From assembly GCA_001953115.1 (NCBI GenBank), contig LSSL01000429.1, positions 35,227-99,226 of the forward strand: 64,000 nucleotides of DNA. Reading direction: 5' to 3'. Both the position numbers and the translations under genes were made by a program. The notes below the pieces were generated by a model. It searched no databases. It saw only the letters and a list, made by a program, of their open reading frames with translations, and was not told the DNA's origin. The stretch comes from Smittium mucronatum (Eukaryota > Kickxellomycota > Harpellomycetes > Harpellales > Legeriomycetaceae). Positions 53,401 through 63,970 of the stretch are shown one piece after another; position 1 is the stretch's first letter; every line of letters starts with the position of its first letter.

Positions 53401-56400
53401 AAAAATACAAAATTTCACTGTGTTTTTCTTTTTTCTTTTTTTTTAATATACAAAAATTATCTAAGTTCTGAAGTTAGTTTTGAAAATTTTATTCTCTATT
53501 TTCAGATAACAATGTCAAATTCATAATATTTTTTTATGTTTTCATGGAAGAGAAAATATCTTATTGAGTTTTAGAATTTTTCGAGAAAAGTTTAGATTGT
53601 AAATACCTTCAAGAAAAATTATCGAAAAAAATTTAAAAATTATTATCACATATATAAGCTTATAAATAGAGCTCATTAAGTTTTGATTGGTACATTTTTA
53701 TTATTTTAATTAAAAATTTTATATTGGTAATTTTAGTTTAACCTCAAAGATTTAATACTTGGATCTACAGTTTTTTTTATAGCGGATTTTTTTTTGAAGA
53801 TAAAATCATAAAAACTACGAATATTCTTTTTAAAAAAAATTTTAATTGTAAAATATTATTGTACTAAAAGCCGATCGATTTTCCTTTCGATCTACTTAAA
53901 GTGAATTTAGTTGAAACTGAAGCCATTTCTTTATCCATTATATCTGACTTAGAGACTATTCAAATAAAATAAACAGTGAATTTATTAAGGTAATATATTT
54001 AGAAAAAATTTAATATTATACAAATAGGAATGTTTTTGAGAAAAATGGTATATTTATAAGTAAATTTTTGGATTGAATATCGTTGATATAGGTATGTATG
54101 GATAAGAATTTGGAATTTTTTTTAAAAAAAATACTTTGGTCATTCAAATATCAATAATTCAATTATAAGATTACATAATTTAAAAACATTTACATTATAT
54201 TTGAAACCCGAATTTTAAATTAAGCATTAGGGGATCAAACTGAAAAAAAATTGATGATATTCTTTCAACTTTAGATTTTAATTCATTCATAAAGTATTGA
54301 AATGAGTAATTTAATATAAAGGAATTATAATAAAGTAATTTCAAGAATTCCGGTTGATAAAATATAAAATTTATTATTTTTTATTTTTATAATATTTTCA
54401 TTGAATACCTGTTTTTTAAAAACACTATTTTTATAAGGTCTAGATATTCTTATTTCTATCTGTATTTTTTAATTAAAGTGTTATTTAGATCGTGAATAGT
54501 TTATTTCATTAATAAACATAATAAAATATAGTTTGGTATTATAAAAATAATTAAAAAACAATTCTGAATGCCGATTATAGTAATAAAATGATTTTTCTGA
54601 ATAAAAAAACTATTCATTCATAAAAAAAGATGGAAATTACAAAAAAAAAATTTATAACTATTTTTAAAGTTTTTTGTATAAAAACATTGGGAGTTATTAT
54701 ATCATCTTCTATTCTTAATTTTAATTAAAGTTTTAAATTAATTAAATATTAAAAATATAATAAATGTTTGATATAATTATAATGAAGACTAATCTGTTAT
54801 TATGGAATTTATACTGTTTTACGTTTTTTACTTTTAAAAAACGGTTCTATTATCAATCTTTGTTCATTTTTATTGCATTTATAAAATTCTTAAAATGAAT
54901 TTTTTTAGAGCAAGTAAATCAGATAAAAATGAAACTTTGGAACTTTCTTTTCGATAAAAATGTAGAAATGTAGCATATAGAAAAGTATAAAAAAACAAGC
55001 ATATCGAAATAAAATAAAATAAAATTATATATGTACCAAAATTAAAATTTCCGAATGAATACAAAAAAAAGCGAGTATATTTTTTTATTTGAATAAAATC
55101 TTCTAAAGTAAAAATTATTTTTTAAAAATAAACTAAAATAGATAAAAATCTTCAATTAGACAATTATTCCACCTTCGTTTTTAAAACTTAACTGATAATA
55201 ATTTTTTTACTTGGTTTAATAAATTAACTCAACCTTAAAGCAAGATCTGAATAATAAAGAACATAATTTAAATATTATCATAGCCAAGATTATTTTGGAA
55301 TTTAAAATTTATAAATAAAATTTGGTATTATATAAATTATTTGAAATTAATTTTGAAAATTTAATTCTAATAAATATATATTTATTTATACAAAAGTAAT
55401 AACAAGAAAATAACTAATAAATATTTTAAATAAATAAAAATCCACAAATGAAGGTTTGAAAAAAAAAAATTGAGGACAAAATGCAGATTTCATATTAGTA
55501 ACAAAATACCACTTTTGATTTTTATAATATTATGTAAAAATTTTAATTGAAAATGAGATAAATCCGTACCAAAAAGCACCCATTACAACACAGAAAAATT
55601 ATAAAAGGTAACCAATATTAATTTATTGGATTAAAAGTATTTTTTAAAATTTTTTATTAAACATTAAATCAAATCTCATTATTGAGATAAGTCATCGAAA
55701 TCAAAATAAATAATTTTTTAAGATAAAAATATGATATTTTTCTTATATGTATATAATTAATCTATATAGAAAAATATCGAGTATTAATAATTAAGACATA
55801 TTTTTTTGTTTATTACATGCTATTTTCTGCTTTTTTTTTGAAAGGATCGTGTTTCATATAAAGATCAATGATTTTTAAATATGTTTTATAAAAGATATTT
55901 AAAAATATAAATTTATAAAAATAAAAATAATAGTATTTGATTTTTTTTTAATCATATAAAATTTTAAACACAAGTTATAGGTAAAAGCTATCTAAATATT
56001 TATAAATGCCTAATAATGAAATATTTTTGAAATTTATGGTAGAGAAAATCATGATCGAAAACGCATATTTGACAGATAGACAAAAATTATTTTTGGAATC
56101 AAATTTTATAAGGAATATTGTTACAAGGTTTTTATTCGAGTTTGACATCTCAAAATCATTTTTAGCATCTATAAAATATTAATTATCCCGCTTATAAATG
56201 AAAAATTATTCTAAAAAAAAGGAGCGTAAAGACTATAAAACATTAAAAAAATACTTTGGAAAAAATGAAATTTTGGTGTATTTAAAATAAATTGCTCCAT
56301 TATAATATATATATTGGTCGAGGAAAAAAAAAATTGACAAATCTGATTTATTATTTGAATATAAAGAAATTTGTAAAAAAGCGATCCGATTTGTAGAAAA

Positions 56401-59400
56401 ATCATAACTATATAACATATACATGCTTTTAAAAAGACATTCCATTATATTAATCGAATAAAAAAAAGCAAGTCAAATATATCAAATCTCATGGTTCTTA
56501 ATATAATATATTATTTGGTCTTTTTTTTATATCTGATAAAAAAATCTCAAATAATAAATAAATTAGATAAAAATGTAAAATATTTAGAATATTTTAGGAC
56601 TCAAAAAATAATGAAGGATAGTGAAAAAAAAATTAAAAATACAAAAATCAGTGCAATTTAACCAAAATATTTTTTTTGTTTTATTCTTTAGTATTGATTA
56701 TATCTTAAAAAAAATACGAATATTTGATTATGAAAAAAAACAAAAAAAGCTATATTTTGATAAAAAAATATCTATAATGTAAAAATATCTAATTTAATTA
56801 ATGCTAATTGAGAATAATAAACCCCTTTCTTTGAAAATTAACGCAAAATGAAATGTAGGCATAAAATTCAAACAAAGGAACATTGCCATTTTAAGATAGA
56901 ACAATTTTTATTTTATTTTATTTTATCCTACAATATAATATAATAACTCAATTTTTTACATAAAATGTGACGTAGAGGTATCGGATAACTGATAGAAAAA
57001 AATTAATTAATTAAAACCCCCTTAAGGTGATTTATGCCATGTTTAGATATGATTAGACTACAATTTTCTATAAATTTTAAGCGATTCTAATGGCGATAAG
57101 AATAATAATGATATAGTAACAGAAAAAGAATTAAAACTTAAGGAATTTTATTGCTAAAAGCTCTCTGATTTCAAAGATATTAATATTTTTAATACTTATA
57201 CATTTTTATTAAATACAAATAAATTGGAAATAAAAAATGAGGATCTTTTTTAGCTCCTAAAATTTTGTTAAAAATCGATATAAAAAGGTTTAGAGAGCAT
57301 AAAATAAAGTTAAAATTCAAGAATCAAAAGCCGAGTAAAAGGGCTTTTATCTTAAAATATCTCTACCTTTCTAAAATATAAGTTTTTGATAATATTCCTT
57401 AATAAATCCTCTTTGAACTTTATTAAATATACGGATTCAAACATTTTTTTGACAGTTTTTTTTCTGACTTATTCTCATTTTATTTATACTCTTTTAAAAT
57501 ATTCCCTCTTATAAATTTTTTTTCAATTCTCAATAGATGAAAATTAGGAAGTCTTATAAAAAAAAAGGTATGGGTTAAAAAAATATCACCAGAAATAAAC
57601 TAAATATTGAAAAAAGGGAAGGGCATAAATTTAAATTTATTCTAAAAGAATACCAAATCGTTTTAATTTTACTTTTACAAAATTTCTACTAATCATATTA
57701 AACTATTTTCTATATAAATTATAAATTCGTTTGAATTATGTATTTTTTTTGTCAAAATCAATAAATTTTAAATCGCTTTACAAACTCAAATATATAAGTT
57801 CTATTTATAGGGACAGTTTTTTTTAGCTAAAAAGTTTGATTAAAATCGAGTTTAGAGCAAATTACTATAATTCTTTTCATAATTTTATTACAGAATAAGA
57901 TATCCAGATTTTTTTGAAAAAATTTAATTTGATAAAATTATTTTGTTTTATTAAACTGGAAATTAAGACATGGTTAAAATATTTATTCATTTATATCAAT
58001 TTTTCTAAGTTTTAAAGGAAGTTAGTAATATTTTAATCAAAATTAATCCAACTGAAAGATAAAAAGATATTTTTTATCGATTTTTAAAAGATTAAAATGA
58101 AATAGCAACAATTTATTTCTGAAATGTTAAAGTTTAGAATAGGAACAGTTTATAGATTGCCATTAATTTTTTTTGAGTAAATATTTAAAAATTAAATATG
58201 AATGAAATTTGTTTTTTGGGTAAATTTAGGATAAGATAAAAATTAGACAAACTCCTGTAGCATAATAAAAATGTATAAAAAAAAAAACGTTGTAATCATT
58301 GTAAAATTATTAAAAAAGACTATCACCCGTGTGTTTATAAACTTTTTTTTAAAAACCCTCCCCTTTTGAAAAATAAAATAAATCTTCAAAAATACGTATT
58401 TGTACTGTGGTATCCAAATATTTAATTTATCCAAATTTTACTGATATAAAAAAAAAAAAAGAAAAAAGGAAATATTTTTTAGTCTAATCATTATAAACAT
58501 CCAAAAAAATACCAGAAGTTCGTAAATAGGGCTTAGAGAAAAAAAACCACTAGAAACATATAATTTGGAAATTGAATTTTATTTTAATATAATCGATTGA
58601 CTTATCTAAATTCAAATGCATTAATTTAAAATTGATTTTTATAAACATATTCATTTAATATAATACAAAAGATCTTTTCCCTAGATTTTTTTTTGAGGTA
58701 TGGTATAATTTACATACACTGAAAATTAAATATAATTATGCCTAGAAGAAACAAGTCATTTTTAATTGACAATTCCAGTTGGATGGGGGGGGGGATCTAA
58801 AGTATACTGTATTAATAAGCCATATTTATGTCCAATCAAGATTGAAGCTTTTGTTAATCCTTCATAGCAAAGATACAAAGTGGATAAATCTATATTTATG
58901 TACAAATATTTAATATTGTCCGATTAATACATTATTTTTATTGCTAATTCAAGAAACATATCAGTTGACTGTTATTTGGAAATCCAATTTAATTTGGTTT
59001 TTTGAATTATACAAAAACAGATAATTGATTGACGGATGGCATAATGAAGCTTATGTTACATTTCATTCGAAAATTATAGATAGGAAAAATTGAGTTTTAA
59101 ATTGATTTATTGTAAAAATTAGTTATTGTAAATCAATATGTAAAAATCTTTATATTTGTGTATGTACTGGATAATGATAAATCTCAGTTTTAGTTTACTG
59201 ATTCTAAATCGAAATTAATCTAAAGTATAGTTTTTAAAGTTTGAAATATTTAAAGCTAAAAAATAGAAATAAATACTGCCTATCAATAGACTTCAATTAA
59301 AGAGCACACTCTCCCACCGACTACGTGAAAAAATAGAGCAAAATACAAATAGCTTACGAAACATAATGGCTTTAGAAATTTCAATTAGTTAAAAATATTG

Positions 59401-59667
59401 ATTTTGGGAAATAGGGTAACGAATTTAGTTTAATTCACTATTTTATTAGTAGTAATACATCGGCACTAAGGAAATAGTAATAAATCTTTTTTTATGTAAG
59501 AGGAAAGTAGTTCTAATAGAAGAAAATAAAACAAAATAGCATACATTATTTCAAAATAATTTATCAGTAATCATTGATTATGGTTCTATCTATTAGTTGT
59601 GAATAAAAAAAGAGGAAAAAAATGTGATCAAGCGAGTAAAAAGTGAGTCCCGGAATGGTTGGGGTGG
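41419..59667. other. AT-rich desert, main part (about 18 kb)
   Basis: No gene recognised by homology. Simple sequences include a TTTTG repeat at 45,098-45,117, a TTTTA repeat near 56,910-56,925 and a run of 10 G at 58,785-58,794. A loosely repeated block ending in AAAAGTG or a close variant occurs about four times at 50,514-50,620. The one unusually long open frame is at 51,517-51,921. Confidence 0.65.
51517..51921 (+). CDS. unassigned 134-codon open frame in the AT desert
   Basis: I do not recognise this protein. It is the longest open frame in the desert. It begins at the first ATG after an in-frame stop and ends TAG. The product is basic and hydrophobic: a Lys/Tyr-rich N-terminal part (1-50), a hydrophobic stretch with KLLILKLLHFF (residues 68-78) and FRIFFLLYLRK, the basic patch RKIHRGRLK, and another hydrophobic segment. 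A rough estimate from base composition makes a chance frame of this length uncommon. However, nothing supports expression, and composition is otherwise that of background DNA. Confidence 0.2.
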   Translation: MNFKVKSELKTYCKYKFSKVFLIKVLYSYYNYQIVLLETKIKEILSIRSLKATNNFFISAYLFPNFKLLILKLLHFFRIFFLLYLRKIHRGRLKFTFIELIFTITNYNILFLKFSTLFPNSAVKRCSIFMIYIA

Positions 59668-60395
59668 TTATTTTGCAGGTTCGAGTTTGTTGACTTGAAT
59701 AAGAATCTCATCACCCAAATCAATTCCACAGTAAGGACAAACATGAACTTTTTTCTTTAAGGATTTCATGGTCAAAGGGACCCACATTAAAGGCCAGAAA
59801 ACTAGACCTACACCCAAAACAGCAGCTACAGTTTTTCCACCAGCTTTCCTTTTTATGGAGGTCACAACGTTTTTTTTACAATTAGGGCATATTATATTCA
59901 CGGGGGTGCCTTTAGCACTAGTTATAGTCGATTTGCTGACGTAAGCGGGCTGCTGTTGAGAGTTTTGGCTTGGATTATAAATCTGAGCAGGCGAATTAGA
60001 CTGAGATTGAGGTTGGTAATATGCTTTTTGCTGGGGTGCTGGTTCAGCCCGAATCGGAGCAGGGTATTGGGAACTGCTGGAACTAGCTTGATTTGAGGCT
60101 TGAGGGGTGGAATATATTTGATTATAAGTAGGTAAATCGGCGTCAATAGGAGGTTGATTGGAATTGTTTCCGTTAAATGCCTGGGTTTGAGAATCTATAT
60201 CGTGTTTAATGTTTTTAGAAATTGAAAAAGATAAAAATTAAGACAAGTCCTAAAGAAAAGAGCTTGGATAAAAAGAAAAGACCTACCTTGATAAATGCTA
60301 TTATTCAAGTAACCAGCTTCACCTGATCTGGGTTGGGAACTCTGGTATTGGGAGTTGTAACCGTTTCCATAAGCTTCCCTTTCTTTATCATTCAT
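59668..60395 (-). CDS. LITAF-domain protein 2 (two exons), paralog of protein 1
   Basis: Exon 1 (60395-60287, 109 nt) and exon 2 (60194-59668) join across a 92-nt GT-AG intron to give 636 nt, 211 residues. The N-terminal region is Gln/Ser/Pro/Tyr-rich and disordered-looking, with LPTY at 57-60 exactly as in the paralog. The C-terminal LITAF domain has CPNC (Cys139, Cys142), a Gly/Val/Trp-rich hydrophobic stretch with VFWPLMW (168-174), and CPYC (Cys189, Cys192) followed by GIDLG and a tail of about 17 residues absent from the paralog. This copy is closer to the canonical LITAF pattern, so it may be the conserved member and the 20.8-kb gene the diverged one. A role at endosomal membranes is inferred from the family. 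The gene has the same strand and promoter layout as its paralog, about 39 kb away. Confidence 0.88.
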
Positions 60396-60450
60396 TTTAA
60401 ATCCAATAGTTATTTTAAGATTAAGATGTATAAATTGTGAATTTAGAGGT

Positions 60451-60478
60451 TTTTATAATGGATGTACTTTTGCTTTGG
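60451..60478 (-). promoter_or_regulatory. core promoter of LITAF gene 2 (TATA plus CCAAAG box)
   Basis: On the minus strand TTATAAAA (60,458-60,451) lies 56 bp upstream of the ATG, and CCAAAG (60,478-60,473) lies 15 bp upstream of it. The arrangement matches the paralog gene within one or two bases. Confidence 0.6.
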
Positions 60479-61206
60479 TTTTGAAAGCCATATCTTCACT
60501 TTATCTTAGTATTTGATACATTTTATGATTCCATACTATTTTTTATTGAGCAATAAATACCTCAATTTTGTTAGTCCTGATTTGCATTTTACTTTGCATA
60601 ATTTGGTTTTCTTTATTATTGGGCCAATACCCGTGGCTTTTTTACCAAGCCAACAATATAAAGATTTAGAGAGCGGATAAACAAACCATTTTAGGTGGCA
60701 ATTACAGCATCAAACAACAAAGTATGTGATTGGCAAGCTAAATTCTCCGGATAAATGTCTTTTCTTTCTTATATCCAATAATAACATTTTATATTAAACC
60801 GGACTTGGCAAGTAGTATTATAATTCAATCAATAGATAAAAGCTTATTTGGGAGATTCTTCGGTAAACAAGGCGCCTATTTTAAATGCTTTGATTGGTAG
60901 TTTTTAAATGTGTTTTATTGGTTAGATATATTGACAAATTGTTCAAAGTTAGAGCCTAGTTTATTTTTATTGGCCTATTACTAAGATCAGGCAATTTTGT
61001 ATTAATTTAGTAAATCTGAAAAAGGGAGCAAAAAATAAATCTGAGTAAAGTGAGCTTCTTCATCAAAGAATCTATCATTTACAAAAAACACAAGTGCACT
61101 TAATTATCGGCTAACAATTAAACAAATAAAAAAATTTGCGATTCCATATAAAATTGTGTAAATTGATACATAATCAGGAAGCCGATTCAAAATAGGCTTT
61201 TTTTTT
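60479..61206. other. upstream region of LITAF gene 2, no gene seen
   Basis: About 730 bp of AT-rich DNA with no supportable frame. Confidence 0.5.
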
Positions 61207-61735
61207 TGCATGTTGGAATTTTATTGTAAAATAACGTTATTAAAAACTATACTAAAAAAGTATGAAAAAAGAAAAAGATAAAAAGAAAAGACTATTATAT
61301 TAACAACAATAAGCTTCTCTACCAGGCTACCGGCTGCGTACCTATGGGAAAAGGGTTCAATCTACTAATCGAAAGACACCCCCTGGTATTGCTTCAAGTA
61401 ATTATATGACTGAATCATTAACGGTTATGAATTAAGCTCTTTGTCAACGAAAACTAGTTCCTTGAAGCTATTGAGCTCCTATCCAGAGCCTATTTCTAAC
61501 AGGGATAATAAAGTTAGGCTACCACCCAAAACTGGGCTTGATCGACATGGCTTTCCTACATATAGCTGTTAGACGCTGATATCCGCCTGACTGTCGAACG
61601 CTGGACTTGTGCACTAGACTATGTCTCAGTTGTGCTAAACGATCGGCTCCTCCTATTTCAAGATGGTCCTCCTCTGGAATCGCTGTGCGCCGTCTCCACT
61701 ACTATCAACCAATAATAGTACAACGCTGTGTGGAA
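61207..61735 (+). mobile_element. family A repeat, copy 3
   Basis: This copy is colinear with 34,088-34,597, with landmarks TAAAATAACGTTATTAAAAA, ACCGGCTGCGTACCTA, GAGCTCCTATCCAGAG, ATGGCTTTCCTACA and AATAATAGTA. Its first 190 bp or so are repeated inverted at 62,055-62,275, which gives it terminal inverted repeats over about 1.07 kb. An open frame at 61,607-61,819 has no recognisable product. Confidence 0.72.
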
Positions 61736-61837
61736 TTTTGGTATAGTGTAACAAAATATGCAATAAGGGAAAATTTTACTGCGAAAATTTATGTAGATTA
61801 TAGGGGTTTTCATTGTTAGAGGCGACAATTATTATTT

Positions 61838-62035
61838 TTAGAGACCCATTATTACTTTATTGGAGGATTTTTTTTCATTGTTAAAAACTCAAAATTTCAT
61901 TCTTAGAGACATATTATTACAATATTGGGAATATATTTTTTCTTTCCGGGACATATTATTTCATAATTGGGAGGATTTTTTTCCATTTTTGGAGGCATAA
62001 TATTACAAGATTGGGGACCTCCAATTTCATTGTTA
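61838..62035 (+). repeat. degenerate tandem repeat, unit about 43 bp
   Basis: Four imperfect units resemble GACATATTATTACAATATTG followed by GGAGG and a T run. The opposite arm (62,687-62,956) has fewer units, so expansion or loss happened after the arms formed. Confidence 0.55.
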
Positions 62036-62054
62036 AGGAAATTTCCCCACTTTT

Positions 62055-62275
62055 TTCAGCATAAATCATCTACTTGAAGCAATTTCAGAAAGGCCTTTTG
62101 GTTGGTAGATTGCGCCATTTTCACGTAGGTACGCAACCGGTAGTCTGACGGAGAAGCTTACTGTATTTAGGATAATATTATTTTCTATACGCCTTGTTTT
62201 TTTTTTTCATATTTATTAGTATACTTTTTAATGACTTTATCTCATAATAAAATTGCGTGATACAAATAAATTGAG
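62055..62275 (-). mobile_element. family A end, inverted copy
   Basis: The reverse complement begins TTTGTATCACGCAATTTTAT and runs through GTCATTAAAAAGTATACTAA, ACCGGTTGCGTACCTACG and TTGCTTCAAGTA, matching the first 190 bp or so of copies 2 and 3. It may be the right terminus of the copy 3 element or a separate insertion. Confidence 0.68.
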
Positions 62276-62435
62276 GAGCACAATTACTAGGTGGTTTGAA
62301 TAATTCACCCTAATTTTTTTTATATAAGAGTTTCTATTGCCTATGATTTCACCACGATCAAAAGTATTCAATATACGATTAGAAAAATGAAGAGCTAAAT
62401 ATATAGGATTTGAAAATTAAAAAATACGATCCTAT

Positions 62436-62702
62436 TTAATCAGGATTATTCTTCAATTTTTTAGTAATTTCAAAAATATGTCCATCTAAAACCACTTTCT
62501 CAACATAATTACGATTAACGATAATAAATAATAGGGTTCATTTCTTAAAGCAATCATATTATTTTATTTGTAATGTTATTTTTATTCCACCATCATTTTT
62601 ATCTATGAGTGTTTTAATAGCTTCAAGTGCTAATCCTTCCACTAGCTTGGATATTATGTATTAGCCCTATGGTTTAAATGGATTGCCTGGGTTATAAATT
62701 TC
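62436..62702 (-). pseudogene. decayed coding strip of unknown identity inside the inverted repeat
   Basis: One minus-strand frame reads protein-like over about 88 codons broken by five stops. It includes YNPGNPFKP, then YIISKLVEGLALEAIKTL followed by IDKNDGGIKITLQIK (62,660-62,562), and after two stops NRNYVEKVVLDGHIFEITKK followed by LKNNPD and a stop at 62,436. The residue mix (Glu, Gly, Asp, Val, Ala alternating with hydrophobics) differs from chance frames in this window. I do not recognise the family. It may be a gene of the host element or a captured fragment. Confidence 0.35.
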
Positions 62703-62956
62703 TTTTATAAAAAAAAAATAGAGCGGATTATTCAAATCACCTAGTAATTATGCTCTACAGAGCGGGAAAGTTTCTGCAATTATGAAATTGAGGATATTCA
62801 ATCTTGTAATATTACGCGATAAAAAAGAAAAAAAGTCCTCCCAATAATGTAATAATGTGTCTCTAAAAATAATAATCGTCGTCCCTAACGATGAAAACCA
62901 CTATAATTTACATAAATTTTCTTAATAAATTCTTCCCTTATTGCTTATTTTGTATC
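62687..62956 (-). repeat. right arm of the nested inverted repeat
   Basis: The reverse complement matches the interrupted left arm: GCAATAAGGG, AAAATTTATGTAAATTATAG, AGAGACACATTATTAC, ATAATTACTAGGTGATTTGA. It lacks the family A insertion and most of the tandem units present in the left arm. Confidence 0.6.
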
Positions 62957-63970
62957 GGTTTCTTGATTTTGTATCAATTTACACAATTTTGAATGGTGTC
63001 GAAAATTTATGTATTCAACTCTTTTAAGAGCCAAATTTCATCGTAAAAAAAAAAGATTTTAGTATAGATAATAGACTTTTTATCCATATCTAATTGGTAT
63101 ATTATGTAATAAAACCATGGTTATTTATAAAATAAAAAATTATGGGATAAGATTTTAACTTTGTCAAAATCTGGTTCACTAAAATTAAATGGCCATTTTT
63201 TAGGCAGAAAGTGCAGTTTTTCTATACCAAAGTTATAAATATAGGTTTCAACGAGAAAATATTGGTAGAAAATAGCCGCCTAGTTGATCAATATTACCAC
63301 ATATATGATGGATCTTTTTGGTCAGGATTTTTTTTTTATAGGGAATTTATTTAAAATATTTCAAAGTCTAGTAAAAACTATAAAAAGACAATAAAATAAA
63401 ATAAAATATATATTTCATTCCACTCCCCTCTGTCGCTCTAGCGACTCCTTACCCACTGGGCATTGGTTCAAGGTTTTTTTGGACAGGAAGTGTCTTTTTT
63501 TCTGACCAAAGCTATAGAACTGTATTCGTAGCTACTAATATAAGTCAAAAATGGTAGATTTATGACCCAATACCACTTCACAAAAATTGCTGATTTTTCT
63601 GCTGGAAGGGTATTTTTAATTTATTCTCTTTGATTGGTTGCTAATGCAATTTATTTTCAAAACAAATAATTATTTATAATTCTAAGCTATTCTTCTGTTT
63701 GAATTTATAATAAAAAAATTTGAACCAAATTTTGGCTCTATGGACGTTTGTAGCCCCCGTTGTACTTGCCATTTTTTGTATGATGGCCCCTAAAACGATT
63801 ATTGCTAGCCGGTAATTATCTGATGCTTTTCTTGACACTTTTCGAAAAGTTTTTCCCGAGTGTTGAAAATTCAGTGTTTTTTTACGGAAAATATGTGTGA
63901 GATTCTTGGACAGACTAGGCACTTTTTCCACAAAGCTTTATAGGTATATTTCTTTTCAGCGTATTCTTGG
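62957..63970. other. non-coding region at the right side of the window
   Basis: It contains the second SINE-like copy. An 85-codon frame at 63,674-63,931 (-) gives a Lys/Ser/Thr-rich peptide with no motif I recognise. Confidence 0.5.
63390..63480 (-). repeat. SINE-like repeat, copy 2
   Basis: On the minus strand it reads CCTTGAACCAATGCCCAGTG, GGTAAGGAGTCGCTAGAGCG, GGGGAGTGGAATGAAAT, then a tail with repeated TTTTA. It is about 80% similar by eye to the copy at 8.3 kb over the G+C-rich part. GTCGCTAGAGCGAC is a near-perfect hairpin here. Confidence 0.48.

Larger units (their letters stand above)
61739..62345 (+). repeat. left arm of a nested inverted repeat, interrupted by a family A end
   Basis: 61,739-62,054 plus 62,276-62,345 match the reverse complement of 62,687-62,956. 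Examples are GCAATAAGGG, GGTTTTCAT, TATTATTTTTAGAGAC, and CAATTACTAGGTGGTTTGAA against its one-base variant. The segment 62,055-62,275 between them is absent from the other arm and is a family A end in reverse, so it is best read as an insertion. Confidence 0.6.

Noticed and set aside
22993..59667. Repeat-induced point mutation (RIP) as the cause of the AT desert
   Set aside because: I cannot compute dinucleotide biases by eye and see no mutated transposon coding remains. A TpA/ApT and CpA/TpG index along the window would decide it.
63674..63931. 85-codon minus-strand frame at the right edge
   Set aside because: The product is Lys/Ser/Thr-rich with no recognised motif, no splice partner and no promoter support; a chance frame is plausible.
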